From the NCBI GenBank assembly GCA_019635775.1, contig JAHBYU010000010.1, forward strand, positions 62,001 to 126,000: a DNA stretch of 64,000 bases. The letters run 5' to 3'. Positions 55,970-64,000 of the stretch are shown in pieces (the stretch's first letter is position 1; every line of letters begins with the position of its first letter). The notes under the pieces are model-generated. The model was not told where the DNA came from. It did not search any database and saw only the letters and a list, made by a program, of their open reading frames with translations. Both the position numbers and the translations under genes were made by a program. This DNA is from Rhizobiaceae bacterium. Its GTDB lineage: Bacteria; Pseudomonadota; Alphaproteobacteria; Rhizobiales; Rhizobiaceae.

Positions 55970-57550
55970 ATGACGCTGGCGCAGGAAACCGCTTTCGCTC
56001 ATGTCGATCAGGCCGGACCCGCGTTGTCCGCCTGGACCCGAACCATATTCGATTTCGGAGAAACGGCCTGGCGCGAATACCAGTCAGCCGCCTGGTACGT
56101 GGATATCTTACGGCGAGAGGGCTTCTCGGTTGAGGAAGGCTCGGGCGGCATGGCGACGGCCTTCTGTGCTCACTGGACGAACGGAAGCGGACCGACCATC
56201 GGCCTTTATGCCGAGTATGATGCAGTGCCCGGCAATTGCCAAGATGCCGCGACCGTCCAGCGGCCCCGACCCGGATTGAACGAGCACGCCGGCGGCCATA
56301 CCGATCCGCATTCGGCCCTGGGTATTTCAAGTCTTGGCGCCTTGCTGGCCACCAAGGCGGCGATGGAGAGGCACGGCCTTGCCGGCACGCTCCGCTTCAC
56401 CGGCGAGCCGGCCGAGAAGGTTCGCGGTTCCAAGCCGATCCACGCGGCCAAAGGCTACTATGACGGGTTGGACGGTATGATCTCGTTCCACCCCTTCTAC
56501 ATGCTGCCGCTTTGCAACACGGTGCGCTGGGACACGCATTGCGGCGCCGCCTACTCGATGATCTATCGTTTCGTCTGCGACAGCCCGCAGGACTGGCTGA
56601 AGGCGAGCGGCGATGGCGCGCCGATCCCGCAATCGCACTCTGCGGTCCGGGCGCCCGGCGCCAACGATGCGCTGATGATGATGTACATGGCGTCGAAGGC
56701 GCTGCGCGATTCCATGTTGTCGCACCAGGGCGGCTGGTCGATCAGCGAGGCCATCCTCACGGCGGGCCAGGCTACCGCGGACAATCTTCCCGCGGGGCTC
56801 GCTGAAATCCAGTACATGATCCGCGTGCCGACCGTCGCGATGGCCGAACAGGCGACTGCGGTTCTCGACGCCAATGCCGAGTCGGCGGCGCGCGTGGCGG
56901 GCTGCCGGCACGAGAGGCACTGGGTCTGCAAGTCGCGGCCGGGGCTTGCAAACCATGCGATGGCTCGCGTCGCATGGGAGGCGTTGCAGAGTGTCGGACC
57001 GCCGCGCTGGAACGAAGCCGCAAAGGCGACCGCGCGCGACATCCAGAAAAACCTCGGCCTTGAACCGATGCCCGAGCCGTTCCTTGACGAATGCGAGAGG
57101 CTGATCTCGCCGGAGCAGGCGGAGGCTATCCTGCGGCGCGACCTGCCGCCATCCCAGCTCAACTCGACGTCCGATGACTACACCGACATGACGTGGCATG
57201 CGCCGACCGCGCGCATCTATGTCGCCCGTCCCGCACTGAAGGCGGCGGCCGGCTTCACCTACCCATCATGGGTGATGAATGCGCTCGGGGGCATTTCCGA
57301 AACGATCGATCCGATGGTCGTCTGCGCGGCCAAGACGATCGCGGCCGCTGCATTGCGCCTGATCGAGGATTCCGCCGCGCGAGACGCGGCTCGGCGTGAG
57401 TTCGTCGAGCGCACCGGCGGCGGCGTCGGCGGCGAAAAATGGACCGCGCCGCTCTGCGACTATGAACCGCCCATCCATTTCCGTTGGCCGGAATACGTCA
57501 CCACGCCGCGAGGCCGCGACTGGTGGATTCCGTCCGTTCCTGCCGCCTGA
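55970..57550 (+). CDS. M20-family amidohydrolase (AbgB-like)
   Basis: 526 residues from the ATG at 55970, which has AAGGA seven bases upstream; ATG at 55964 is an alternative. M20D peptidase fold: GLYAEYDAVPG (metal Asp), a Gly/His-rich loop (EHAGGHTDPHSALGISSLGA), FTGEPAEKVRGSKP (catalytic Glu) and SFHPFYMLP. Related enzymes split p-aminobenzoyl-glutamate or other amides in the cytoplasm. Divergent from the LysR gene and 15 bp before the guanidine-modifying hydrolase gene, so both should act on one compound. Confidence 0.85.
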   Translation: MTLAQETAFAHVDQAGPALSAWTRTIFDFGETAWREYQSAAWYVDILRREGFSVEEGSGGMATAFCAHWTNGSGPTIGLYAEYDAVPGNCQDAATVQRPRPGLNEHAGGHTDPHSALGISSLGALLATKAAMERHGLAGTLRFTGEPAEKVRGSKPIHAAKGYYDGLDGMISFHPFYMLPLCNTVRWDTHCGAAYSMIYRFVCDSPQDWLKASGDGAPIPQSHSAVRAPGANDALMMMYMASKALRDSMLSHQGGWSISEAILTAGQATADNLPAGLAEIQYMIRVPTVAMAEQATAVLDANAESAARVAGCRHERHWVCKSRPGLANHAMARVAWEALQSVGPPRWNEAAKATARDIQKNLGLEPMPEPFLDECERLISPEQAEAILRRDLPPSQLNSTSDDYTDMTWHAPTARIYVARPALKAAAGFTYPSWVMNALGGISETIDPMVVCAAKTIAAAALRLIEDSAARDAARREFVERTGGGVGGEKWTAPLCDYEPPIHFRWPEYVTTPRGRDWWIPSVPAA

Positions 57551-57565
57551 ACCGAGGAGCAAGCC

Positions 57566-58498
57566 ATGACCCGCCACGAAACCATTTCCGTCGAACCGTT
57601 TTCGCTTCAGCGCCGCAATCCGGCGGGCGGCACAGCGCCCCTGGCCGGCTGGGGCTTCCAGAACGAAACCGATCCGCTGACCGACGTGCTGCTCGGCTCC
57701 CCTGCTTTCCTGCGCCACCTCGCGACCAGCTCGCTGTCGCGCAAGCATCTGCGTGAGAATCCCTGCAACATCCAGACCGCGCAGGCGCAGCACAAGGATC
57801 TCGTCGCCGCCTATGAGAATTTCGGGGTGAACATCCACTGGCACGAGCCGACGCCCGAACTACCGATGCAGGTCTATTCGCGCGATTCCAGCGTCATGAC
57901 GCCCTACGGCGCGATCATCACGGCAATGAGCCAGTGGTGGCGGCGCGGCGAGAACTACGCGGCCATCCGCACGTACGAAAAACTCGGTATTCCGATCTAC
58001 GACATGGTGACGGCCGGCACCTTCGAGGGCGGTGACTTCAACGTCATCGAGGAAGGCGTCGTGCTGATCGGCTGCGGCGGAGCACGCACGCAGGAGGAAG
58101 GTGCAAGGCAGGTGAAGGAATGGTTCGACAAGGAAGGCTGGGAAACGCGGCTCGCCTTCATCGACGAATACTACGTGCACATCGACCTGATGGTCGTGCC
58201 GATTGCGCCGAAGCTTACAGCCGTCTGCCTTGCCTGCACCGAGCCTGGCATTGTCGACTGGCTGAAAGGCAAGGGCCACGAGATCATAGACGTGCCGTTC
58301 CAGGACACGATGGCACTCGGTTGCAACTTCATGTCTCTCGGCAAGGATCGCGTCATTGCGCCGACATCGTCAAAGACTCTGGTTGGCCAGTTGAAGGCTC
58401 GTGGCTTCGAGGTTGCCGAGGTCGACACGGCCGAAATTTCGAAGACCGGAGGCGGAATCCACTGCATGGCGCAGGCGCTCAAGCGAGTCCCTGCATAA
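57566..58498 (+). CDS. Amidinotransferase-superfamily hydrolase (DDAH/arginine deiminase-like)
   Basis: 310 residues. The guanidino-group hydrolase active site is seen: Glu154/Asp157 in FEGGDFN, His205 in YYVHIDLM and the nucleophile Cys300 in TGGGIHCM. It also has the substrate loop VYSRDSSVMTPYG. Such enzymes hydrolyse arginine, methylated arginines or other guanidines to a ureido product plus an amine. It forms an operon with the M20 amidohydrolase, next to a LysR gene and a PotABCD-like transporter. Confidence 0.85.
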   Translation: MTRHETISVEPFSLQRRNPAGGTAPLAGWGFQNETDPLTDVLLGSPAFLRHLATSSLSRKHLRENPCNIQTAQAQHKDLVAAYENFGVNIHWHEPTPELPMQVYSRDSSVMTPYGAIITAMSQWWRRGENYAAIRTYEKLGIPIYDMVTAGTFEGGDFNVIEEGVVLIGCGGARTQEEGARQVKEWFDKEGWETRLAFIDEYYVHIDLMVVPIAPKLTAVCLACTEPGIVDWLKGKGHEIIDVPFQDTMALGCNFMSLGKDRVIAPTSSKTLVGQLKARGFEVAEVDTAEISKTGGGIHCMAQALKRVPA

Positions 58499-58550
58499 GG
58501 CAGCGACCTTGGCGGCGTCGCCTGGCTTCGCCTTGAGGCGATAATTGCGG

Positions 58551-58712
58551 CTAGGCGACCCGCCTCAGCGGCGCGGCTTGCTTGGTTGCGCTTGCCGCTA
58601 GAACCGTATTTCGCATCGCGTCCAGGCTGAGCCCGTTGAAAACCGACACCATGGCGTTGGCGATTTCGCTGTCCACGACACTCCACCGACCGCCTTCGTA
58701 CTCCTGAACCAT
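58551..58712 (-). CDS. Small hypothetical protein
   Basis: 53 residues from the ATG at 58712, which has a very good AAGGAGG site seven bases upstream. Sequence starts MVQEYEGGRWSVVDSEIANA and ends in a basic tail (APLRRVA). No known domain, no membrane segment. The strong ribosome site is the main reason to believe it. The open frame extends 19 codons upstream of the chosen start. Confidence 0.55.
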   Translation of the reverse strand: MVQEYEGGRWSVVDSEIANAMVSVFNGLSLDAMRNTVLAASATKQAAPLRRVA

Positions 58713-58994
58713 AACCTTGCCTCCTTCGAGGCGATAACTCGGATACTGCTGCACGACCCGGGCTCCCACGGTTACAAGACACTAAACGTCCACAATGCTC
58801 CGCATGTACCCAACGGTATGTAACCGAGCGGCAACACCATTAACCAAACCGGTCTGCGTGCAGGCTTTTCCACAGCTAGATTCGATTGCGTCGCCGCAAT
58901 CCGCATTGGCGGAATGCGCCACCCGGCCCTTGGCCTGCCAGTGGCCAGTGGCTAGAGTTGAAAAGTGGCTCGGTCGAGAAGCCCCGGAGGAAAA

Positions 58995-60002
58995 GTGAAA
59001 ACCAAAAAACTGATCAATGATGGCGCGCACGCCGTCGATGAAATGCTGGTTGGCGTACTGGCCGCCCATGGACGCCATCTGTATGCGGTGGAGGGCACGC
59101 CGCGCGCCATCGTCGCGAAGGACGGGCCGCGTCGGGGCAAGGTAGGGCTGGTCATCGGAGGCGGCTCGGGACATGAACCGGCCTTCCTCGGATTCGTCGG
59201 CAAGGGACTTGCGGACGCTTGTGCCGTTGGCAATGTGTTCGCTTCCCCGCCACCTGACCCGATCATCGAATGCGCCAAGGCGGCAAGTGGGGATGCCGGT
59301 GTGCTTTTCATGTACGGCAACTACGCCGGCGATGTGATGAACTTCGACATGGCGGCCGAAATGCTTGCCATGGACGACATCGAGGCCCGAACTGTCCTGA
59401 CCACGGATGACGTGGCTTCCGCGCCGCTCGACCAGAAGCAGAAGCGCCGTGGTGTCGCCGGTAACTTCTTCATATTCAAGGCGGCGGGAGCGGCCTGCGA
59501 TCGCATGCTCTCCTTCGACGAGTGCGAACGCATTGCCCGCAAGGCCAACGACCATACCTACACGATGGGCGTGGCGCTTGCGCCGTGCTCGCTGCCACAG
59601 ACGCTGAGGCCCAATTTCGACATCGGCGCCGACGAGATGGAGATCGGCATGGGCATACACGGCGAACCTGGCGTTCAGCGTGGGACGCTGCAGCCGGCCG
59701 ACGAGGTCGTCGACGAAATGCTGGATCGCATCCTGGTCGAGATGTCGCCGTCGCGCGGCGACAAGGTCGCGGTTCTGGTGAATTCGCTCGGATCCACGCC
59801 GCTGATGGAACTCTACATCATGAACAGGCGTCTGGCGCAGCGTCTCTCCGACATCGGCGTGGACGTCCACGCAACATGGGTCGGCAACTACTGCACATCG
59901 CTGGAAATGGCGGGTGCTTCGATCACGCTCCATCATCTCGACGGGGAACTGCAGGCGATGCTTGATCATCCCTGCGATTGCGCCATGTTCCGGGCGGGGT
60001 GA
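58995..60002 (+). CDS. dhaK: DhaK-type ketose kinase subunit
   Basis: 335 residues from the GTG at 58995, which has GGAGG four bases upstream; the open frame from 58965 adds ten codons across this site. Dak1 fold: VIGGGSGHEPAFLGFVGKGL, FMYGNYAGDVMNFDMA and the His222 (MGIHGEPGV) that binds the keto group covalently as a hemiaminal. No dhaM is nearby, so the pair probably uses ATP. Dihydroxyacetone or, given the neighbours, erythrulose (a tetrulose) is the expected substrate. Confidence 0.88.
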   Translation: MKTKKLINDGAHAVDEMLVGVLAAHGRHLYAVEGTPRAIVAKDGPRRGKVGLVIGGGSGHEPAFLGFVGKGLADACAVGNVFASPPPDPIIECAKAASGDAGVLFMYGNYAGDVMNFDMAAEMLAMDDIEARTVLTTDDVASAPLDQKQKRRGVAGNFFIFKAAGAACDRMLSFDECERIARKANDHTYTMGVALAPCSLPQTLRPNFDIGADEMEIGMGIHGEPGVQRGTLQPADEVVDEMLDRILVEMSPSRGDKVAVLVNSLGSTPLMELYIMNRRLAQRLSDIGVDVHATWVGNYCTSLEMAGASITLHHLDGELQAMLDHPCDCAMFRAG

Positions 60003-60008
60003 GAAAGC

Positions 60009-60656
60009 ATGACCATCGAGACATTATCGTTGAAAACCATGTTCGCGGCTGTCGCCGCGGCGATTGCGGCCGACCGTGACAGGCTTTGCGCGCTGGATGG
60101 CGTGATCGGCGATGCCGATCATGGAATCGCTATGGAACTGGGCTTCAATGCCGCGCGAGATGCAGTTGCCGGGCTCGGTGAGGATGCCGACCCGACGCTT
60201 ATTTTCAATACCGCTGCAAAATCGTTCCTCAACGCCGTCGGAGCCTCGTCCGGCCCGCTTTACGCCACCGCCTTCATGCGTGCGGGCGCTGCCGTGAAAG
60301 GCAAGCCATCCCTGTCTGACGCGGATTTCGTGGCCGCCTTCCAAGCGATGGCGCAGGGCATTCGCGACAGGGGCAAGGCCGAGCCGGGCGAAAAGACCAT
60401 GGTGGACGCCTGGGCGCCAGCGGCGGAAGCTGCGGGTCAGGCGATCGCCGGTGGTGCGAACGCAGCCGATGCAATTGCTGCGGCCGCGGCTGCTGCGGCA
60501 AAGGGCGCGGAGGCAACCAGCGGAATGATCGCTGCCAAGGGACGGTCTTCACGTCTGGGCGAGCGGGCGGTGGGTCATGTCGATCCCGGTGCCGCTTCGG
60601 CGGCGACCGTCATTGGTGCCATGGCCGACAGCTTGAGGACGTCAGCTACCGCTTGA
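60009..60656 (+). CDS. dhaL: DhaL-type kinase subunit (nucleotide-binding)
   Basis: 215 residues, Dak2 fold. The ATP/Mg site is clear: Asp30, Asp35, Asp37 and His38 in LDGVIGDADHGIAM, equal to the E. coli DhaL Asp30/35/37 set; then GASSGPLYATAF and a C-terminal GRSSRLGERAVGHVDPGA. It pairs with DhaK six bases upstream. Its 3' end overlaps the end of the convergent isomerase gene by 15 bp. Confidence 0.9.
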   Translation: MTIETLSLKTMFAAVAAAIAADRDRLCALDGVIGDADHGIAMELGFNAARDAVAGLGEDADPTLIFNTAAKSFLNAVGASSGPLYATAFMRAGAAVKGKPSLSDADFVAAFQAMAQGIRDRGKAEPGEKTMVDAWAPAAEAAGQAIAGGANAADAIAAAAAAAAKGAEATSGMIAAKGRSSRLGERAVGHVDPGAASAATVIGAMADSLRTSATA

Positions 60657-61433
60657 TCGCCAGGACCGGATCGCCGCTTCGGCGATCCGGACGATCTCCA
60701 GATATCCGTTAGCCTGCAGCGCCGCCCTGCCTATGAAAAGCCCATCTATGCCGGGCTCGACGCTGAGTTCGGCGGCATTGTCGCGGTTGACGCTGCCACC
60801 GTAAAGCACGGGAGGCCGTGCTGGCAGGACCGACGCGGCGACGTCCCCGATCAGGATCTGGCGTGCGCCAGCATAGTCGGCGGTTGCCGGTCTTCCGTTG
60901 ACCCCGATCGCCCATACCGGTTCGTAGGCAAGAAGGATCGGCTGGCCTGAAAGTTCGGCATCCACGAATTCGAGAGCCCCGAGCACTTGCCGGCGCAGGA
61001 CCTGATCGGCGCGACCTTCGTCGCGCTCGGCCAGCGTTTCCCCGATGCACACCAGCGGCAACAGCCCGTGCCGCAGCGCGGCAGCTACCTTCAGACCCAC
61101 CGTGCGGTCGGTTTCACCGAAATGCTCGCGTCGCTCGCTATGCCCCAGCTCGACCAGATCGAGACAGCAATCGGTGAGCATCGCGGGCGAGATTTCGCCC
61201 GTCCAGGCACCGCTGTCTGCCCAGTGCATGTTTTGTGCGCCGACTTTCACACGGGTCTCGGCAAGGGCATGTTTGACCTGGCGCGCGGCAGTGAATGGCG
61301 GGATGACAAAGGGCTGGACGATCGGATCGATGGACGGAACGGCGTCCGAAAGCGCCTGCGCGAATGCAAGCGCCTCAGACAGCGTCTTGTTCATCTTCCA
61401 GCTGGTGCCGATCCAACGGGGTGAGGCCTGCAT
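60642..61433 (-). CDS. Triosephosphate isomerase-like enzyme, probable EryH-type tetrulose isomerase
   Basis: 263 residues, TIM fold. Lys13 (SWKMNK), His98 (LGHSERREHFGET) and Glu171 (AYEPVWAIG) of the TPI active site are present. The Asn that precedes Trp-Lys in true TPI (Asn-Trp-Lys) is replaced by Ser11 (GTSWKMN). This form is what I recall for EryH/TpiB proteins of erythritol catabolism, which isomerise tetrulose-4-phosphate. Linkage to an RpiB-like gene and a ketose kinase supports that role; a second plain TPI is less likely. Confidence 0.8.
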   Translation of the reverse strand: MQASPRWIGTSWKMNKTLSEALAFAQALSDAVPSIDPIVQPFVIPPFTAARQVKHALAETRVKVGAQNMHWADSGAWTGEISPAMLTDCCLDLVELGHSERREHFGETDRTVGLKVAAALRHGLLPLVCIGETLAERDEGRADQVLRRQVLGALEFVDAELSGQPILLAYEPVWAIGVNGRPATADYAGARQILIGDVAASVLPARPPVLYGGSVNRDNAAELSVEPGIDGLFIGRAALQANGYLEIVRIAEAAIRSWRSSGS

Positions 61434-61459
61434 GTGCGTCGCGCTGCTCCGGCCGGCAT

Positions 61460-61900
61460 TCAGGCCTTGGCCGTGTCCAGCCTGTTAATAGCCTCGACAT
61501 TGCCCGCCGAGGGGCCTTCGGGATCGAATTCCGAAGCGAGCCATGTGTCCACGATGGCCTTTGCGAGTTCTGGCCCGATGACGCGCGCGCCCATCGTTAT
61601 GATCTGCGCATTGTTCGATTTCGCAGCCCGTTCAGCCGAATATGTATCGTGGGTGAGGGCGGCACGGATGCCCGGAACCTTGTTGGCTGAAATGCTCACG
61701 CCGATACCCGTTCCACAAAACAAGATGGCGCGATCGTGCTTTCCGTCGAGCACCGACTGGGCGACTGTTCTGGAGAGGTCGGCGTAATAGCCGCTCTGGC
61801 TGAGATCTGTCACCGTGATGTCCGGTTTGCCAGCCAGATGTTTGGCAATGACGTCCAGAAGTGGCTTGCCGGCGCTGTCTGCTCCAATGGCGATCTTCAT
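61460..61900 (-). CDS. RpiB/LacAB-family isomerase, probable EryI/DerI type
   Basis: 146 residues from the ATG at 61900. The RpiB core is clear ([17 protein letters not shown] with the catalytic Cys). The N-terminal motif reads GADSAGKPL instead of the usual C/F-D-H-x-G of ribose-5-phosphate isomerase, the variant seen in erythrose/erythrulose-4-phosphate isomerases. Cotranscribed with the TIM-like gene 26 bp downstream. Expected to produce erythrose-4-phosphate for the pentose phosphate pathway. Confidence 0.82.
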   Translation of the reverse strand: MKIAIGADSAGKPLLDVIAKHLAGKPDITVTDLSQSGYYADLSRTVAQSVLDGKHDRAILFCGTGIGVSISANKVPGIRAALTHDTYSAERAAKSNNAQIITMGARVIGPELAKAIVDTWLASEFDPEGPSAGNVEAINRLDTAKA

Positions 61901-61991
61901 CGTAACCCCTGTCGTTCCGCACTTCACCTGCGGCATCTAATCCACGCATGCGCGTTTTTCCATCGGGATCACGCGCCGCGCAACAAAAAGC

Positions 61992-62678
61992 CTAAAGGCC
62001 CAGATACCTGTTCTGAAGATCGGCGGCAAACTCGCCCGGCTTTCCGCGCCAAACCGTTTTTCCCTTCTCAAGGACGACGCAGCGGTCTGCGACAGCAAGA
62101 ATTTCATCGATGGTCTTGTCGACCAGGAGGATGGCTTCGCCTTCGCGCTTCAGCTTGGCGATGGCAGCCCAGATGTCGTCGCGAATGACCGGTGCCAGCC
62201 CTTCGGTCGCCTCGTCGAGGATCACCAGCCGGGGATTGGTCATCAGCGCCCGCCCGATCGCCAGCATCTGCTGCTCGCCACCCGAAAGGGTATTGGCGTA
62301 CTGTCCAAAACGCTCTCCAAGACGCGGGAAAAGCGCCTCGACGCTATCGAGCGTCCACTTGCCCGGCCGGGCCGAAACGATCAGGTTTTCGCGGACGGTG
62401 AGATTGGGAAAGCAACGGCGGCCTTCAGGAACGAGGCCGATCCCTAGTTGCGCGATCCGGTGCGGTGGAAGTCGGCTCAGGTCTGTCCCCGCGAATGCGA
62501 TGCGACCTGTACGCGGTCGGTTCAAACCGCAGATCGATCGGATCGTGGTGGTTTTGCCCATGCCGTTGCGGCCCATCAGGGTCACGACCTCACCTTCTTC
62601 GACCTCAAGCTCGACGCCGAAAAGCGCCTGGCTCTTGCCGTAGAAGGTCTCGATCCCGGAAACTTCCAGAAGCGTCAT
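61992..62678 (-). CDS. livF: Branched-chain amino acid-type ABC transporter ATP-binding protein LivF
   Basis: 228 residues with Walker A (GRNGMGKTTTIRSI), signature LSGGEQQMLAIGRAL and Walker B (LVILDEATEGLAP). The LivF-type start MTLLEVSGIETFYGKSQAL is typical. Overlaps livG by 4 bp. The cargo may be branched-chain amino acids, amides or urea; this cannot be told from the ATPases. Confidence 0.92.
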   Translation of the reverse strand: MTLLEVSGIETFYGKSQALFGVELEVEEGEVVTLMGRNGMGKTTTIRSICGLNRPRTGRIAFAGTDLSRLPPHRIAQLGIGLVPEGRRCFPNLTVRENLIVSARPGKWTLDSVEALFPRLGERFGQYANTLSGGEQQMLAIGRALMTNPRLVILDEATEGLAPVIRDDIWAAIAKLKREGEAILLVDKTIDEILAVADRCVVLEKGKTVWRGKPGEFAADLQNRYLGL

Positions 62679-63424
62679 GGCCTTGCACCGAGATAGGCGG
62701 CTCTCACCTCGGGGTTTTCCCTGATCTCGGCGACAGAACCGCTGGCAACGATACGCCCATAGACGAGTACAGAGATACGGTCTGCGAGCGCAAAAACCGC
62801 GTCCATGTCGTGTTCGACCAGAAGAATGGGAGTGTCGCGCCGCAACACGTCGAGCAGGTCGGTGAGCGCACGGGAGCCATCCTTTCCCATTCCGGCCATC
62901 GGTTCGTCGAGCAGCAGCGCTTTCGATCCGAGCGCGAGCGCGATGGCGATTTCAAGCTGGCGGCGCTCACCATGCGAAAGTTCCGACGCGGGGATCGCGG
63001 CGCGCGTCTCGAGGCCGACCTGCGAAAGCGCCTTCATGGCGGGATCGGTCAGCGAGCGGTCTGCCATGACATTTCCAAAGAAGCGAAAGCTCGAACGCTG
63101 CCGGCCCTGCACGGCAAGCATGACATTGCGCAGCACCGAAAAGTCCGGCGCGAGTGACGATATCTGAAAGGTGCGCCCAAGACCCAGTTGAGCACGGGCG
63201 GCGGCGTCAAGCGTGGTGATATCCTGCCCCAGTAGCCGAATGGAGCCGGAATCCGGCATGAGCGTGCCGCAGATCTGGTGGATCAGCGTGCTCTTGCCTG
63301 CACCGTTCGGCCCGATCAGGGCGTGGATTTCGCCTCGCCTCAGCGTCAGGCTGACATCGTCCGTGGCCCTGAGGCCACCGAAGCTCTTTGCAAGGTTGTG
63401 GATCTCGATCACCGGTTCAGTCAT
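62675..63424 (-). CDS. livG: Branched-chain amino acid-type ABC transporter ATP-binding protein LivG
   Basis: 249 residues: Walker A (GPNGAGKSTLIHQI), signature LSHGERRQLEIAIAL (the LivG variant), Walker B (LLLDEPMAGMG), and the C-terminal LivG tail (VRAAYLGA). Overlaps livM by 8 bp. Confidence 0.93.
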   Translation of the reverse strand: MTEPVIEIHNLAKSFGGLRATDDVSLTLRRGEIHALIGPNGAGKSTLIHQICGTLMPDSGSIRLLGQDITTLDAAARAQLGLGRTFQISSLAPDFSVLRNVMLAVQGRQRSSFRFFGNVMADRSLTDPAMKALSQVGLETRAAIPASELSHGERRQLEIAIALALGSKALLLDEPMAGMGKDGSRALTDLLDVLRRDTPILLVEHDMDAVFALADRISVLVYGRIVASGSVAEIRENPEVRAAYLGARP

Positions 63425-64000
63425 AGCGGGCCTTCCCCGCCACGAGACCGACCACGCCGCCGCGAGCGAACAGCACGACGCCGAGCAGGATAAGCCCTAG
63501 GAACAGCTGCCAGCGTTCGGTCATGCCGCCCAAAGCGTATTCGAGGAGCACGTACAGGATCGCGCCCGCAACCGGCCCGAAGAGCCTGCCGGTGCCGCCG
63601 AGAATGACAAGAACGATGAGCTCGCCGGACATATGCCACGACATCATCGAAGGGCTGGCGAAGCGGTTGAGGTCAGCAAACAGCGCGCCGGCCAGGCCGG
63701 TCAGCACGGCCGACAGGACGAAGGCGGTCAGTCGGATGCGAAATGGCCGAATGCCGACCGCCGCCAGTCTCACCTCGTTCTGGCGCGCAGCCTGAAGCGC
63801 CATGCCGAAACGCGAGTCCCTGATCCGCCATGTCAGCGCCAGCGCGGCCATCAGGACCGCGTAGCAGATCAGGAAGAAGTGCAGGGCGTTGGCCGTGTTG
63901 AGGCCCACGAAGCTGTTTCTGACGGGGATCGACAGGCCGTCTTCACCACCATAGGCCGGCCAGGAAATGGCGAAATAATAGATCATCTGCGCAAACGCGA
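63417..64000 (-). CDS. livM: Branched-chain amino acid-type ABC permease LivM, N-terminus outside the window
   Basis: About 194 C-terminal residues are visible; the frame is open to the right edge (…AFAQMIYYFAISWPAYGG), so the start lies outside. Several membrane helices and the permease loop (RFGMALQAARQNEVRLAAVG) are present. First visible gene of the liv operon, which runs leftwards. Confidence 0.92.
   Translation of the reverse strand, partial: AFAQMIYYFAISWPAYGGEDGLSIPVRNSFVGLNTANALHFFLICYAVLMAALALTWRIRDSRFGMALQAARQNEVRLAAVGIRPFRIRLTAFVLSAVLTGLAGALFADLNRFASPSMMSWHMSGELIVLVILGGTGRLFGPVAGAILYVLLEYALGGMTERWQLFLGLILLGVVLFARGGVVGLVAGKARYD

Overview
The window is GC-rich DNA from an alphaproteobacterium. 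It is most likely a member of the Hyphomicrobiales close to Mesorhizobium, Aminobacter or Phyllobacterium. This rests on the neighbourhoods seen (DUF2794, DUF1127, an IalB-family protein, a rhizobial-style ccm cluster, many ABC uptake operons) and on protein resemblance, not on a database search. No rRNA gene, complete tRNA gene or CRISPR array was seen. Layout: (1) 1-4270, a TMAO-type sensing module: the end of a TorR-like regulator, a TorS-like hybrid kinase and a TorT-like periplasmic sensor. (2) 4267-30781, a composite mobile region. It starts with the tail of a serine recombinase at the torT stop codon. A type I restriction operon follows, hsdR-hsdS-X-hsdM, in which X looks like a PrrC/RloC-type anticodon nuclease. 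Next come IS91, tyrosine-recombinase and phage remnants (12.2-13.9 kb), a nine-gene sugar or amino-sugar uptake and catabolism operon with its own ROK regulator (13.96-24.19 kb), an intact-looking IS3-family element (24.37-25.69 kb), and a set of same-strand genes typical of phage satellites: integrase, AlpA-like regulator, primase-helicase and small terminase subunit (25.8-30.65 kb). A 113-bp direct repeat of the terminase gene end, next to paired 14-bp palindromes, occurs at both 12.7 and 25.8 kb and flanks the sugar operon. (3) 30.8-54.9 kb, mostly chromosomal housekeeping: an SGNH hydrolase, a secreted caspase-fold protein with a duplicated four-cysteine module, a fasciclin protein, PCD, ThpR, TesA with YbbA-YbbP, a BAX-inhibitor-like protein, a GNAT, DUF2794, DUF1223, aconitase, and a cytochrome c maturation cluster that has ccmA, ccmB, ccmD and ccmG but no ccmC. 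(4) 50.96-58.5 kb, a PotABCD-like uptake system, a LysR regulator that appears to start at CTG, an M20 amidohydrolase and a guanidine-modifying hydrolase, which together suggest catabolism of a guanidino or amide compound. (5) 58.99-61.9 kb, DhaK and DhaL kinase subunits facing a TIM-like isomerase (the Asn before Trp-Lys is replaced by Ser) and an RpiB-like isomerase, which fits a tetrulose/erythrulose route to erythrose-4-phosphate. (6) 61.99-64.0 kb, livF, livG and a cut livM of a branched-chain amino acid-type transporter. The strongest leads for new biology are the anticodon-nuclease-like gene inside the restriction operon, the compact satellite-like element with its repeated palindromes, the duplicated cysteine module on the caspase protein, the sugar operon of unknown substrate, and the missing ccmC.
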